Below are positions 36,409 through 44,342 of a stretch of DNA of 44,360 nt, one piece after another; position 1 is the stretch's first letter; each line of letters starts with the position of its first letter. The notes below the pieces were generated by a model. That model ran no database searches. It saw only the letters and a list, made by a program, of their open reading frames with translations, and was not told the origin of the DNA. A program made the translations under genes and the position numbers. The DNA lies in the IMG/VR virus record IMGVR_UViG_3300045015_000022, positions 1-44,360 of that record, one strand, 5' to 3'. This DNA is from a virus.

Positions 36409-38451
36409 CTACGCGGTCGGCACGGTCACAGGTCGGTCCACGGGTGGCACGAAGCTCTGCACCCCGTCACCCGTGGCCGCCTCGGACCGCAAGCGCTCGT
36501 AGATCGACAGCGCCCGCTGGTGCGTGGGCTCGTTGCGCAACACGGTCCAGGCGGCGAGGGGCATCCAGAAGAAGCGGAACGACCCCGTGCCCCGTGCGCC
36601 TCGACCGTTGGCCATCTCCTCGGGTGGCAACGCACCACCGCCATCGGGGATGCCCATGACCTCCCACTCCTTCCACCCACGCTCGGGGTCGGGCGTGTAG
36701 CAGTAGTCGACCAGGGCCAGCGCACCCTGCATGGCGAGCTGCCGAGCCTCGGGCAGATCGAACGCCTCGCCCATGATCTGGAGACCACCAACACCAAGGG
36801 CCTGCTGGTAGGGCATCCAGGCGTTGGGCCAGTGGTAGACGCGCCGGTACGACAAGGCGTTGGGCGGCAACGTGTCGGAGCGTGCGATGGTGTTGCCATC
36901 GGGCAGCACGATGTCCTCGAAATGCATGCCCAGGCCCGACGACAGGCGGTCATCGCGTCGCGGGTCCCACACCTCGGGTCGCGTGGTGCGGTTGAGCTTG
37001 GGCACGTACACGAGCCGCACGCGCTCCTCGGCACGGCGACGCACACGCCATGCGATCGCCCGGTCCTTGAGGCAGCACCACAGTGCCACGGCCAGGATGC
37101 CGAACCAGCCCACGCTGCGCGCTGCATCGGGTCCGCTGGTCGACAGGTTGGGCCGCGTGGTCTCGCCGAACCACACCAGCCGAGCCTGTGCCTCCAGTTG
37201 GAACTGCAGCGCACGCGACCCCGTGATCATCGAGGCCAGCCACAGCGAGCCGTAGAACCAGTGCTGGCGGTCGGGTCCACCCCAGCCGTTGCGCTCGAAA
37301 TCGGTGGGCATGGACACCAAGCCCAGGCGGTCGGGGCTGACGCCAGGGTTCCAGTGCGGGCCGCCACTCCAGAACACGAGCTGCGGGTGCGCTTCGAAGT
37401 CGAGCAGGCGGCCATCGGCTTCGCGCCAGTGGCACGGACGCTTGAACAGGTCGAGCGCGGTGAGGTACCGCGTGCACCCTGCGATCACGTTCTCGATCGC
37501 GGTGCCGAAGCACTCGGTGCCGCGTGCCCCGTAGCACTGGTCCTCCTGTGCTCCGGTGATGCCGCTCTGCGGCGCAGGTCCCAGGGGTCCGTTGCGCCAG
37601 CGCCATGCGGCCTGCAGCGCATCGGGGTAGGTGCGAGCCACCAGTGCGCGCACGTTGAAGTTGCTTTGCCGCTCGGGCACGCCCATGCCGGCAACCACGT
37701 CGCGCAGGCGCTGGTCGATGGCCATGGGCGACCCCACCAGCATGCTCAAGGCCATCTCGGCCTTCTCCTCGTTGCCCAGGTGCGGCCAGTAGCACACGCC
37801 AGGGAACGCACGCGCCTGACCTTGGGCGATGGCGTCGCCGTGGAGCACGCGGCCGAACCGCTGGCCATACCAACCCACCAGGGCGTTGCCGATGCGCAGC
37901 TCGAAACCGTTGGGGAAGCTCTCGGCGGTGCTGCCCACCGTTGGGTTGGCCGTGTTGAGCACCAGCTCGATGCGCGCCCAGGGCTCGGTCGGCACCCAGG
38001 CCACGAACAGGTCGGCCCAGGTCATCACACCGACGCGGCCGCGCCAGTGGGCACGGATGGCGCACCCGTCCTGCTGCACCATGCGCCCCGTGTCGTCGTG
38101 CACCAGGGACAGCGGCACCCCGTTGATGGTGGGCAGGTGGGTGCCCGCAGGGTCGGCCATCACTGCGGCGGGAACCGATGGAAGGGTCGGCTTGATGACC
38201 GTTCCCTGGCCAACGTCCACGGCCCAGGTCTCACCAGGGTCGAGGTCTGCATCGATCCAGGCGCTGCGAACCTGTCCCAGCTTCTGGCCGAGCCACACGG
38301 TCGTCGGTGGAAGCTGCTCGCCGTTGGAACACCGGGTCACTGGGCACGCCAGGGCAACGCCCTCGCCAGGGTCTGCGCCCTCGCGCACGTAGACGGTGCC
38401 AGGGACGAAGCCCTTGAAGCGGGTGGGGGAGAAGTTGCCTGCGATCAGCAT
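36409..38451 (-). CDS. Large protein of unknown function (680 aa)
   Basis: This protein is rich in Trp, Gly and Pro. It begins MLIAGNFSPTRFKGFVPGTVY, has a CPVTRC pair, EFHxDTG/GNEEKAEMALSMLVGSP-like stretches, and a helical second half with many Trp/Tyr (VYHWPNAWMPYQQALGVGGLQIMGEAFDLPEARQLAMQGALALVDYCYTPD) that vaguely recalls an alpha/alpha-toroid. I do not recognise the family. It overlaps rusA by 7 nt and precedes the 263-bp region before terminase. A virion or surface-acting role is possible but only guessed. Confidence 0.68.
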   Translation of the reverse strand: MLIAGNFSPTRFKGFVPGTVYVREGADPGEGVALACPVTRCSNGEQLPPTTVWLGQKLGQVRSAWIDADLDPGETWAVDVGQGTVIKPTLPSVPAAVMADPAGTHLPTINGVPLSLVHDDTGRMVQQDGCAIRAHWRGRVGVMTWADLFVAWVPTEPWARIELVLNTANPTVGSTAESFPNGFELRIGNALVGWYGQRFGRVLHGDAIAQGQARAFPGVCYWPHLGNEEKAEMALSMLVGSPMAIDQRLRDVVAGMGVPERQSNFNVRALVARTYPDALQAAWRWRNGPLGPAPQSGITGAQEDQCYGARGTECFGTAIENVIAGCTRYLTALDLFKRPCHWREADGRLLDFEAHPQLVFWSGGPHWNPGVSPDRLGLVSMPTDFERNGWGGPDRQHWFYGSLWLASMITGSRALQFQLEAQARLVWFGETTRPNLSTSGPDAARSVGWFGILAVALWCCLKDRAIAWRVRRRAEERVRLVYVPKLNRTTRPEVWDPRRDDRLSSGLGMHFEDIVLPDGNTIARSDTLPPNALSYRRVYHWPNAWMPYQQALGVGGLQIMGEAFDLPEARQLAMQGALALVDYCYTPDPERGWKEWEVMGIPDGGGALPPEEMANGRGARGTGSFRFFWMPLAAWTVLRNEPTHQRALSIYERLRSEAATGDGVQSFVPPVDRPVTVPTA

Positions 38452-39101
38452 GAAGCACCTCGGTCGGTTGAAGGGGTGCCGACGTTGCGCCACACGCGCA
38501 GGTCGGCCACCTGATTGTCGTTGGCGAACGCGATGCGCTGGATCGCGTCGAGCACCAGCTCGGGCAGGTTCACAACGTCGCGGCGTCGACCCGTGCGGCC
38601 CTTGGGCCTTGGACCCATGCCGCGCACGGTCACATCGACGCTCTCGTTGGCCACGTTGTGCACCATCTCGACCTGCGCGTCCTCGTCTTGCAGCAGCGGG
38701 ACGCGAGATCGGTAGCACGTTGGCGCTTGCTGGCGCAGTGCCTCGCACGCGATCTCTTGGATCTGCTTCGTGGCCTGCACCACCTCGCGCTTGCGGAACA
38801 TGCGCGCACGGCCAGCGATGACCGCCATGCCCTTGCTGTTCTTGCTGGAAGGTGGTGTCGGGATCACGAAGTGCAGCGAAGGCATCGGCGTGGCCGTTGG
38901 CGCGTAGGGCGACAACGGCTCGGCGAACAGCTCGCGCATCGTGGGCTTGCTGGCCTCAAGCGCTGCGTCGATCTTGCACAGGACCGAAGTGATGTAGGCG
39001 GCACCGAGGGCGTCGTCGCGCCTGTGAAGGCGCGCGTGTGCATCGGACAGGGTGTCGCGTGCGAGCTGCAACGCAGCGCGCAAAGAGGTGTCGTGCTTCA
39101 T
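38445..39101 (-). CDS. rusA: RusA-type Holliday junction resolvase
   Basis: After an N-terminal 75-residue extension, the core reads LHFVIPTPPSSKNSKGM, then a basic middle, then RRRDVVNLPELVLDAIQRIAFANDNQVADLRVWR. The three acidic residues (RRRD.V, LVLD, VADL) match the catalytic Asp set of RusA. It resolves branched intermediates during phage recombination or replication. GGAG lies 8 nt before the ATG at 39101; a terminator-like hairpin lies just upstream. Confidence 0.82.
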   Translation of the reverse strand: MKHDTSLRAALQLARDTLSDAHARLHRRDDALGAAYITSVLCKIDAALEASKPTMRELFAEPLSPYAPTATPMPSLHFVIPTPPSSKNSKGMAVIAGRARMFRKREVVQATKQIQEIACEALRQQAPTCYRSRVPLLQDEDAQVEMVHNVANESVDVTVRGMGPRPKGRTGRRRDVVNLPELVLDAIQRIAFANDNQVADLRVWRNVGTPSTDRGASC

Positions 39102-39112
39102 GGGTCGACTCC

Positions 39113-39150
39113 AACGAAAAGGCCCCGCCCACCTGCTGGCGGACGGGGCC
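39113..39150 (-). terminator. Rho-independent-type terminator in the rusA leader
   Basis: On the minus strand GGCCCCGTCCGCC, AGCA loop, GGTGGGCGGGGCC (39121-39150; 13-bp arms with two mismatches) is followed by TTTTCGTT (39113-39120). It would stop transcripts from the gene at 40574 or attenuate entry into rusA, whose start codon is only about 12 nt further on. Confidence 0.7.
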
Positions 39151-39206
39151 GAACCCGACGCGGCACGGTGCGCGGACGTGACTCGCGCACCATGAACGAC
39201 CCACCA

Positions 39207-40574
39207 CTAGGTCGTCGGGTTGTCGGTGGCTCGTTGAACCGTCAGCAGTTGGTCCAAGGACAGGTCAGCCAGCTTGCCCGGCGGCTTGGGCAAGCGCAAC
39301 GTCTCAGCGACGAAGGCCATGGCCTGATCGCGCTCCATGCGCGCCCGCTTGAAGTGCTGCGTCAGCGTGCGCTGCAGCGATCGATGCGCGAACTGCGCGC
39401 CGAGCTTCTGGTCCGCGAACGGGAGCCACTGCTTCCCGTCCCACTGCAGGAAGTTGCCGTGCTGGTATGCGAGCGTGCCGGACGGGAAGTCGTCGATGGT
39501 GCTTTCGTCGTCGGTCAGCAGCTCCGTTTCGTCACTGATCGGCAACGCCAACGTGCCCGCAGGCGGCGACGCGGCTGCGGCGGCCTGCTGGGCCTTGGCC
39601 TCGTTGTCGAACTGCGCCTGCTCGGCGTTGGCGGGCGGCTGCTCGTGCTCGGTCACCTTGACCGGCTCGTCCTTCTTCGCCTTCTTGGGCTTGGGCTCGG
39701 CCTTGGGCTTGGGCTCGCCCAGCGTCTCCTCCTCCTCGACCACTGCGTTCGCAGGTGCCCCACCCTGCGCGGTGCTGGCCGTGGCTTGGCCATCGTTGAA
39801 CCAGTCCTCAGGGCTGCTCATGCCGTCGCGCAAGCTCGCATAGACCTTGCGCAGCGCCACCACCTGGGCGGGCTGGATCGCATCGAGGCGACGCTGCACC
39901 CGTGCTTCGATCTGCTGCTTGGTGACGCCCAGGGCCGCGAACACCTCGACCAGCTTGGCGATGGCCTGGGGGCTGGTGTCGGCCTTGCTGCGCAGCGTTT
40001 CGTCGCACTGCTTGACGGCCGCGTCCACCACGTCGCCAGGGATCACCGCGAGGATGCACGCACGCACGCGCCGCGCTCCTTGGTTGGCCACGGTCTCGTA
40101 GATGTCGCGGGGGTCGGTGAGCCGGGTCGAGCCGCTGCGGGTGTGCCGCTCGTGCTTCACCTGGAACGTGACCTCGCGGCGGGTGTTGGTCTCCACGTCC
40201 CAGGCGAACGCCTGCACCGTGCTCACACCGCCACGCTGGTCGATCTCGCGGATGCCGAACTGCAGGTTGCCCCAGTGCTGGGCCACCGCCTCGGCAAGAC
40301 GAATGCTCGGCCCGCTGATGTCGCTGCCGCCCCTGCTGTAGCTGTAGACGGCATTCTCGGCGAGGCCGGGCCGCTGGCACGCATTGAGGATGCGGTCCAT
40401 GGCGCGGCGCTCATCGCGTGGGTTGGCACGCGCCACCACCAGTGCGGCCTGCACCTCCGCGATGGCACGGCTCGCGTCGGTCTGCGCGGTGGCGTTCATC
40501 GGCACCACTGCGCGGTCGTTGCCACCTGCGAACGGGTTGTTCGTGGTGACGGGAAGGTTCTCGGTCTCGGTCAT
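39207..40574 (-). CDS. Possible phage recombination/annealing protein (455 aa)
   Basis: The first about 250 residues form a conserved phage domain: AIAEVQAALVVARANPRDERRAMDRILNACQRPGLAENAVYSYSRGG, ISGPSIRLAEAVAQHWGNLQFGI, ETNTRREVTFQVKHERHTRSG, ANQGARRVRACILAVIPGDVVDAAVKQC. I have seen this family in phages next to nucleases, but not with an agreed function; annealing or ssDNA binding is inferred from neighbours. A long charged Ala/Lys/Glu linker follows and then a small C-terminal domain (TLAYQHGNFLQWDGKQWLPF). Start ATG 40574 has GGAG 7 nt upstream. Confidence 0.65.
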   Translation of the reverse strand: MTETENLPVTTNNPFAGGNDRAVVPMNATAQTDASRAIAEVQAALVVARANPRDERRAMDRILNACQRPGLAENAVYSYSRGGSDISGPSIRLAEAVAQHWGNLQFGIREIDQRGGVSTVQAFAWDVETNTRREVTFQVKHERHTRSGSTRLTDPRDIYETVANQGARRVRACILAVIPGDVVDAAVKQCDETLRSKADTSPQAIAKLVEVFAALGVTKQQIEARVQRRLDAIQPAQVVALRKVYASLRDGMSSPEDWFNDGQATASTAQGGAPANAVVEEEETLGEPKPKAEPKPKKAKKDEPVKVTEHEQPPANAEQAQFDNEAKAQQAAAAASPPAGTLALPISDETELLTDDESTIDDFPSGTLAYQHGNFLQWDGKQWLPFADQKLGAQFAHRSLQRTLTQHFKRARMERDQAMAFVAETLRLPKPPGKLADLSLDQLLTVQRATDNPTT

Positions 40575-40657
40575 GGTTCGACTCCATCTCACGTCAGGCC
40601 CTGCACCTGATGTTGCTCGCGCCTCGCCAGGGCCATGCGGGGCGGTCGACCGTGCTG

Positions 40658-40676
40658 CACGCGCAACGTGCGCGTG
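40658..40676. repeat. Perfect 8-bp palindrome with ACG loop
   Basis: CACGCGCA-ACG-TGCGCGTG lies in the 117-bp gap before the 455-aa gene, 84-102 nt from its start. A similar palindrome with the same loop lies at 41874-41892. It could be an operator or a hairpin. Confidence 0.45.
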
Positions 40677-40691
40677 ACCACGGCATGTGAA

Positions 40692-41081
40692 TCACCACGT
40701 CTCTGCGTCGTCCTTCTGCTCCTTGCCTCCAAGCGCATCGCCAAGCGCAGCGATGATCGCCGTCAGCACCTGCTTGTCGCGCTCCTCGCCGTCGAGGTTG
40801 CTCTCGTGAATCCAGGTCAGCACGCGCAGGGCCTCGGTTGCCACTGCGTGCAGCTTCTTGGTCGCGGCCGAGAACTGGTCGCGCTTCGGGCAGGTCACGA
40901 AGTGCGACACCATCGCCTCGCGCAGTCGATTCACCTGACACCCGCGCACGTCCTCCACAGCGAGGTAGACGGGTGGTCGTGGGTCCAGCGGGATCGCCTT
41001 TCCGTCACGATCTCGCCCCCACACGATCGGCTTCCCGCAGCCCTTGCACTCGGTCGTCTTGAATCGTTCGGCTCTGCTCAT
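40692..41081 (-). CDS. Zinc-ribbon-containing small protein (129 aa)
   Basis: The N-terminus TECKGCGKPIVWGRDRDGKAIPLDPRPPVYLAV is a phage motif (C-x2-C-GxPIxW...DGKxIPLDP) with a distal VTCPK Cys that may complete a zinc site. The C-terminal half is helical. ATG 41081 overlaps the upstream stop (ATGA). Function not established. Confidence 0.72.
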   Translation of the reverse strand: MSRAERFKTTECKGCGKPIVWGRDRDGKAIPLDPRPPVYLAVEDVRGCQVNRLREAMVSHFVTCPKRDQFSAATKKLHAVATEALRVLTWIHESNLDGEERDKQVLTAIIAALGDALGGKEQKDDAETW

Positions 41082-41272
41082 CACCACACCTCGTCGTCGT
41101 TGTCGTTGTTCTTGATCGGGGTCGCCTGCACCTGCTCGTTGAGCCGTTGCACCACGGCCTCCACGTCCTTGCGCGAAAGGGTGGTGCCTCGCTCCTGTGC
41201 TGCAGCGTCGCGCAGTCGCTGCCACACGTCGCGCTCGTCGAGGCACTTCACGTTGCGTGACTTCTTCACCAC
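41081..41272 (-). CDS. Hypothetical protein (63 aa)
   Basis: A small charged helical protein (CLDERDVWQRLRDAAAQERG; SRKDVEAVVQRLNEQVQ). It starts at one of two adjacent GTG codons (41272 or 41269), with AGAGGAGA ahead, and ends in an acidic KNNDNDDEVW tail. Function unknown. Confidence 0.65.
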   Translation of the reverse strand: MVKKSRNVKCLDERDVWQRLRDAAAQERGTTLSRKDVEAVVQRLNEQVQATPIKNNDNDDEVW

Positions 41273-41490
41273 GAGGTCTCTCCTCTGATCTTGAGCGTTG
41301 CGCCGCAGTAGTCGCAGCACGGGTCCTTGGTGTCGACCACCTTGGCGCTGGTGCACAGGCACCGCTGGCACTGCAACGTCACGATGCCACGCACGAGCTG
41401 CGGCCTGGGCTGCGAAGCACGTGGTGCCCCGTAGCCTGCCGCAGCTCGTGCGCGCATCTGGTGACTGTCGACTCCAGTGGGCTTCCTCAC
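41266..41490 (-). CDS. Zinc-ribbon protein (74 aa)
   Basis: LQCQRCLCTSAKVVDTKDPCCDYCGATL forms a CxxC...CxxC zinc ribbon at the C-terminus. The N-terminal part is basic and Ala/Arg-rich. The GTG at 41490 overlaps the upstream stop (GTGA). It may bind nucleic acid; role unknown. Confidence 0.68.
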   Translation of the reverse strand: MRKPTGVDSHQMRARAAAGYGAPRASQPRPQLVRGIVTLQCQRCLCTSAKVVDTKDPCCDYCGATLKIRGETSW

Positions 41491-41828
41491 GCCTTGTCGC
41501 CCTGCAGGTTGCGGTTCTCGCTCTTGGCCGAGCGGATGGCCGCACGCGAACCGTCGCGCACGCTGTTGCCCAGGTCGGCGATCTCCTCCAGGCACGCCAG
41601 CTTCACGCTGTCGCTGTCGCTGGCGAGGCCGTGTGCGATCGCCTTGGCCATGGTCGCCACCATGTCCTTGGCCGCCTTCAACCCCTTGTTCGCGTGCTTG
41701 GCCTTGGCGTCCATGCGGTCATCGTCGGCCTGCCCCGACAGGAAGTCCTGCGCCGACACCTTGTCGGGGCTCACCGACGCCGCATCCATCACACCACGGT
41801 CCTGGTCACGCTTCTTCTTGGTTGCCAT
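41487..41828 (-). CDS. Hypothetical helical protein (113 aa)
   Basis: A charged helical protein beginning MATKKKRDQDRG and containing KAAKDMVATMAKAIAHGLASDSDSVKLACLEEIADLGN. The pattern around VRDGSRAAIRSA resembles the C-terminal region of the 107-aa protein encoded at 43072-43395 (NSVREAAIAKL). AAGGAG before ATG 41828 is excellent. Function unknown. Confidence 0.66.
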   Translation of the reverse strand: MATKKKRDQDRGVMDAASVSPDKVSAQDFLSGQADDDRMDAKAKHANKGLKAAKDMVATMAKAIAHGLASDSDSVKLACLEEIADLGNSVRDGSRAAIRSAKSENRNLQGDKA

Positions 41829-41873
41829 CGTTGACTCCTTTCTCACTTCAACACGTTGCCGCCACCCGCAGGC

Positions 41874-41892
41874 CGTGGCCACGTTGGCCACG
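41874..41892. repeat. Perfect 8-bp palindrome with CGT/ACG loop
   Basis: CGTGGCCA-CGT-TGGCCACG lies in the 87-bp gap ahead of the 113-aa gene, 46-64 nt before its start. It shares the loop and CAACGTG core (reverse strand) with the palindromes at 40658 and 7212. Confidence 0.45.
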
Positions 41893-41915
41893 ACTCAACA
41901 GGTGGTCGGCGTGGT

Positions 41916-42293
41916 TCACGCCAACGCCCACACCACGCAGCGCCGTCCGTTCGCGTTGTCGCGGGTCTTGCCGCTGTCGCGCAGCTTGCCCATGCGCACC
42001 AGCTCGGCGCGGCGCGTGCGCAGGCCGCTCTCACTCTGGTCGGGCATCGAGCCGTCGTCGTGGCCGTAGGCCGACACCAGTTCGAAGTCGGTCAGCTCGC
42101 CGCACTGCTCAAAGGTGGCCAGCACGGCCTCGCGGTTCTTGGTCATGTTGACCACGCTCGCGGCGGCCTCCTTGCTGGTGCTTGGGTCGCTGCGGCGTGC
42201 GTGCGCTTGCAGCAGTATGCGCGCCATCTCGGCTGCCTCGCCATCAAGCACGCGATCGGTTGCTGCAATCTCTGCGATTCGTGACGGGTTCAT
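41916..42293 (-). CDS. Winged-helix DNA-binding protein (125 aa)
   Basis: The C-terminal two thirds match the phage winged-helix pattern: STSKEAAASVVNMTKNREAVLATFEQCGELTDFELVSAYG, then SGLRTRRAELVRMGKLRDSGKTRDNANGRRCVVWAL, with the second helix and beta-wing clear. Such proteins are found in many phages and are probably regulators. ATG 42293 overlaps the previous stop (ATGA) with AAGGAG 5 nt ahead. Confidence 0.75.
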   Translation of the reverse strand: MNPSRIAEIAATDRVLDGEAAEMARILLQAHARRSDPSTSKEAAASVVNMTKNREAVLATFEQCGELTDFELVSAYGHDDGSMPDQSESGLRTRRAELVRMGKLRDSGKTRDNANGRRCVVWALA

Positions 42294-43075
42294 GGTGACT
42301 CCTTTTCGATCAGTGGGCACTGTTGCATCTTGGGTCGTCCGGGCCTGCGCTTTGAGCGCATTGCAGGCCCAATCATGCGGGTCGAGCACTTCAACATCTT
42401 GGCCGCCTTGTTCCTTGTGACGCCGCCAGCGGCAAGAAGCGACGCAAGGCGTTCGTTCGTGCTGCGCCGCAGATGCCACTTTTCCCGGAAACCGCGTGCA
42501 GTGCTTTTCCTTTTCCTTGCACGCCAGCGCAACAGCGGGCACCGCTTCCTGAACTTCTTGGTGCGGCCCGGAATGGGTGTTAGTGAACTGAAATCGCACT
42601 CAAGCAGGTCGGCGGCTTTCGATCGGCCCACTCCTGCACACCTGAGCAGCGACCACAGTCGGTGCCGCTGTTGTTGCAGAACCTGCTGTCTGCGGGTCCG
42701 CAGCACCTTCAACAGTGGACACGTGGTCCGCTTGAAACGCTTTGGTGGACACGTCCATTCACCACCGACGTCCAACCGAAGAAGGCACGCGACCCTCGTT
42801 GGTGGCGCACCACCTTCCAACAGCAGCCGATGAATGTGCAGCATGGAGGCTCGCATGCATTCGCCCATGAGCTTGCGCACGATGACGCGCTTGAGGCGGA
42901 TTGGAGCCATCAGGTTCACGTGTGCACCGTCACGCTTGTTGTCCTTGCGTTTCCTCGCCGGTCGCACACGCAGCTCGACGTAGCGTCCAGACTTGAACTG
43001 AAACTGGCGCACGCGCCCACACGACGACACTTGCAAGAGGTCTCCGTACTTCGGGTGCGAGCGCCAGAAGGTCAC
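42290..43075 (-). CDS. NUMOD4-like protein with two tandem helix-turn-helix repeats
   Basis: The N-terminus (FWRSHPKYGDLLQVSSCGRVRQF) matches the NUMOD4 motif of homing endonucleases, and LHIHRLLLEGG recalls the first His-containing helix of HNH enzymes, but the rest of the nuclease motif is missing. Two units of about 62-73 residues then follow, each starting CPLL and containing RL.SLL..(A)G(G)V.R.KAA.(M/L)L.C, the look of helix-turn-helix repeats. The gene is visibly more A/T-rich than its surroundings. GTG 43075 overlaps the upstream stop (GTGA) and the end overlaps the next gene (ATGA). Confidence 0.68.
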   Translation of the reverse strand: MTFWRSHPKYGDLLQVSSCGRVRQFQFKSGRYVELRVRPARKRKDNKRDGAHVNLMAPIRLKRVIVRKLMGECMRASMLHIHRLLLEGGAPPTRVACLLRLDVGGEWTCPPKRFKRTTCPLLKVLRTRRQQVLQQQRHRLWSLLRCAGVGRSKAADLLECDFSSLTPIPGRTKKFRKRCPLLRWRARKRKSTARGFREKWHLRRSTNERLASLLAAGGVTRNKAAKMLKCSTRMIGPAMRSKRRPGRPKMQQCPLIEKESP

Positions 43076-43395
43076 AGGCCCAACGCCTCCCTCTCGCACG
43101 GGGTCAGCTTGGCGATCGCCGCCTCGCGCACGCTGTTGCCACTCGACTCGCTGGTCTTGACCAGCTTCATCGGCTCGCCGCGCCCGTACTTGCTGCGCAG
43201 CTCGATCATCTTGAGCAGCTTGCCTGCCGCGTTGCACGAAGCGTTGGCCACGTTGGGCGTGATCGCACCGCTCAGCGTGTCACCGATCAGGGCGGTGAAC
43301 ACACCAGCGAAGTCTGCATCGGTCTGAATGCCCTTCGCTGCAAGCTGCGTGCTCATGGGCACCGCCGACTCCTCGTTCTTCTTCTTCTCGCTCAT
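43072..43395 (-). CDS. Hypothetical protein (107 aa)
   Basis: A helical protein beginning MSEKKKNEESAVPMSTQLAAKGIQTDADFAGVFTALIGDTLSGAITPNVANASCNAAGKLLKMIELRSKYG. AAGGAGGG sits 8 nt before this ATG (43395) and only 1-2 nt before the alternative ATG at 43401, which decides the start. Its position just after the nuclease suggests a recombination- or replication-related partner, unproven. Confidence 0.68.
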   Translation of the reverse strand: MSEKKKNEESAVPMSTQLAAKGIQTDADFAGVFTALIGDTLSGAITPNVANASCNAAGKLLKMIELRSKYGRGEPMKLVKTSESSGNSVREAAIAKLTPCEREALGL

Positions 43396-43427
43396 CGTCA
43401 TGCCCTCCTTGGGCTTGGTTGCGGGTC

Positions 43428-44237
43428 TCACTCGGGAACGCGACCACCATGGCGCTTCTCGCAGGTCGACCAGAACTCGCAGAAGCGGCGGCTGCACAGC
43501 ATGTGCCCTCGGTTGGGCAGCCAGTCGCCGCTGGTGAAGGCGTGCGCCACCTGACGCCGCAGCATGCCTGCGCGACGCAGGAACGACTCGCGGTCGCTGT
43601 CGGGGAGCGTGGCGCGCATGATTTGCGTCTGCGGCTCCTTGGTGGTGGTGAGCACGTGGTATTCGAAGGTCGGGATGCCCGTGAGCAGCGTGTAGGTGAC
43701 CGGCTGAAAGCGGCGTGCGAACACGTCTGGCCGATAGGCGCGGCCCGAGGTCTTGAGGTCGGCAACGACCCTGCGCTGCTTCGACGGCACGTTGCCGCGC
43801 ACGTCCAGGTAGCCGGTCAGCGTGAACTGCTCGCCCGTGCTCGGGTCGGCAACCACGGTCTCCAGCTTCTCCTGCACGGCCTCGGGCACCACGTGCACTG
43901 CGATGCGGTCGCGCCACGCCGACACGCACCGCACGCCAACGTCGAGCAGGGCACCGCGCTCCTCGCCCTCCCAGTCGTCGACCGCGCTGGCCTCCCAGTC
44001 CCAGGCCGCAGCGAAGCGATCCTGCACGTCGCGCACAGGTGCGGTCTCGCCGCTCTTGAGCTTGGCCTCGTAGACGCCATTGCCTGTGGCGTCGACTGCG
44101 TTCCCGAACTGCATCGCGGCTCGGAACCGCTCGGGCAGGCGCTCGATGTAGCGGAACGCGAACTGCGCAAGGCACCTCGCGGCCGTCTCAAGCCGCGAAG
44201 GCGACACGCGCCCGATCAGAGACTCCAGAGTGACCAC
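43428..44237 (-). CDS. RecB/Cas4-like PD-(D/E)XK exonuclease with iron-sulfur Cys set
   Basis: This 269-aa protein (start 44237, with GGAGG 6 nt ahead; a 284-aa reading from 44282 is possible) has LTGYLD (motif II Asp), VVADLKTSG (DxK motif III) and RFQPVTYTL with the QxxxY box of RecB nucleases. One N-terminal Cys (TAARC) and three C-terminal Cys (LCSRRFCEFWSTC) match the iron-sulfur cluster pattern of Cas4/AddB. It probably resects DNA ends for phage recombination with the proteins encoded downstream. Confidence 0.85.
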   Translation of the reverse strand: MVTLESLIGRVSPSRLETAARCLAQFAFRYIERLPERFRAAMQFGNAVDATGNGVYEAKLKSGETAPVRDVQDRFAAAWDWEASAVDDWEGEERGALLDVGVRCVSAWRDRIAVHVVPEAVQEKLETVVADPSTGEQFTLTGYLDVRGNVPSKQRRVVADLKTSGRAYRPDVFARRFQPVTYTLLTGIPTFEYHVLTTTKEPQTQIMRATLPDSDRESFLRRAGMLRRQVAHAFTSGDWLPNRGHMLCSRRFCEFWSTCEKRHGGRVPE

Positions 44238-44312
44238 CAACCACCTCCACGGGTGGCGCACGTTTGGCGTCGTCGGCACCACCCGACCACGCCCGCCGCC
44301 CGATGCGCGCGG

Positions 44313-44342
44313 ACCCTATGCGCTCTCCGCTCGTCCCGTCAA
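44313..44342 (-). promoter_or_regulatory. Possible promoter before the nuclease gene
   Basis: TTGACG (44337-44342) and TAGGGT (44313-44318) are 18 nt apart on the minus strand, about 76 nt before the start at 44237. Sequence matches to the -10 consensus are weak (3 of 6). Confidence 0.3.

Noticed and set aside
36124-38514. Plus-strand frame of 796 codons
   Set aside because: It is antisense to the 680-aa protein and rusA start; rich in His/Arg/Gly as expected from a shadow frame.
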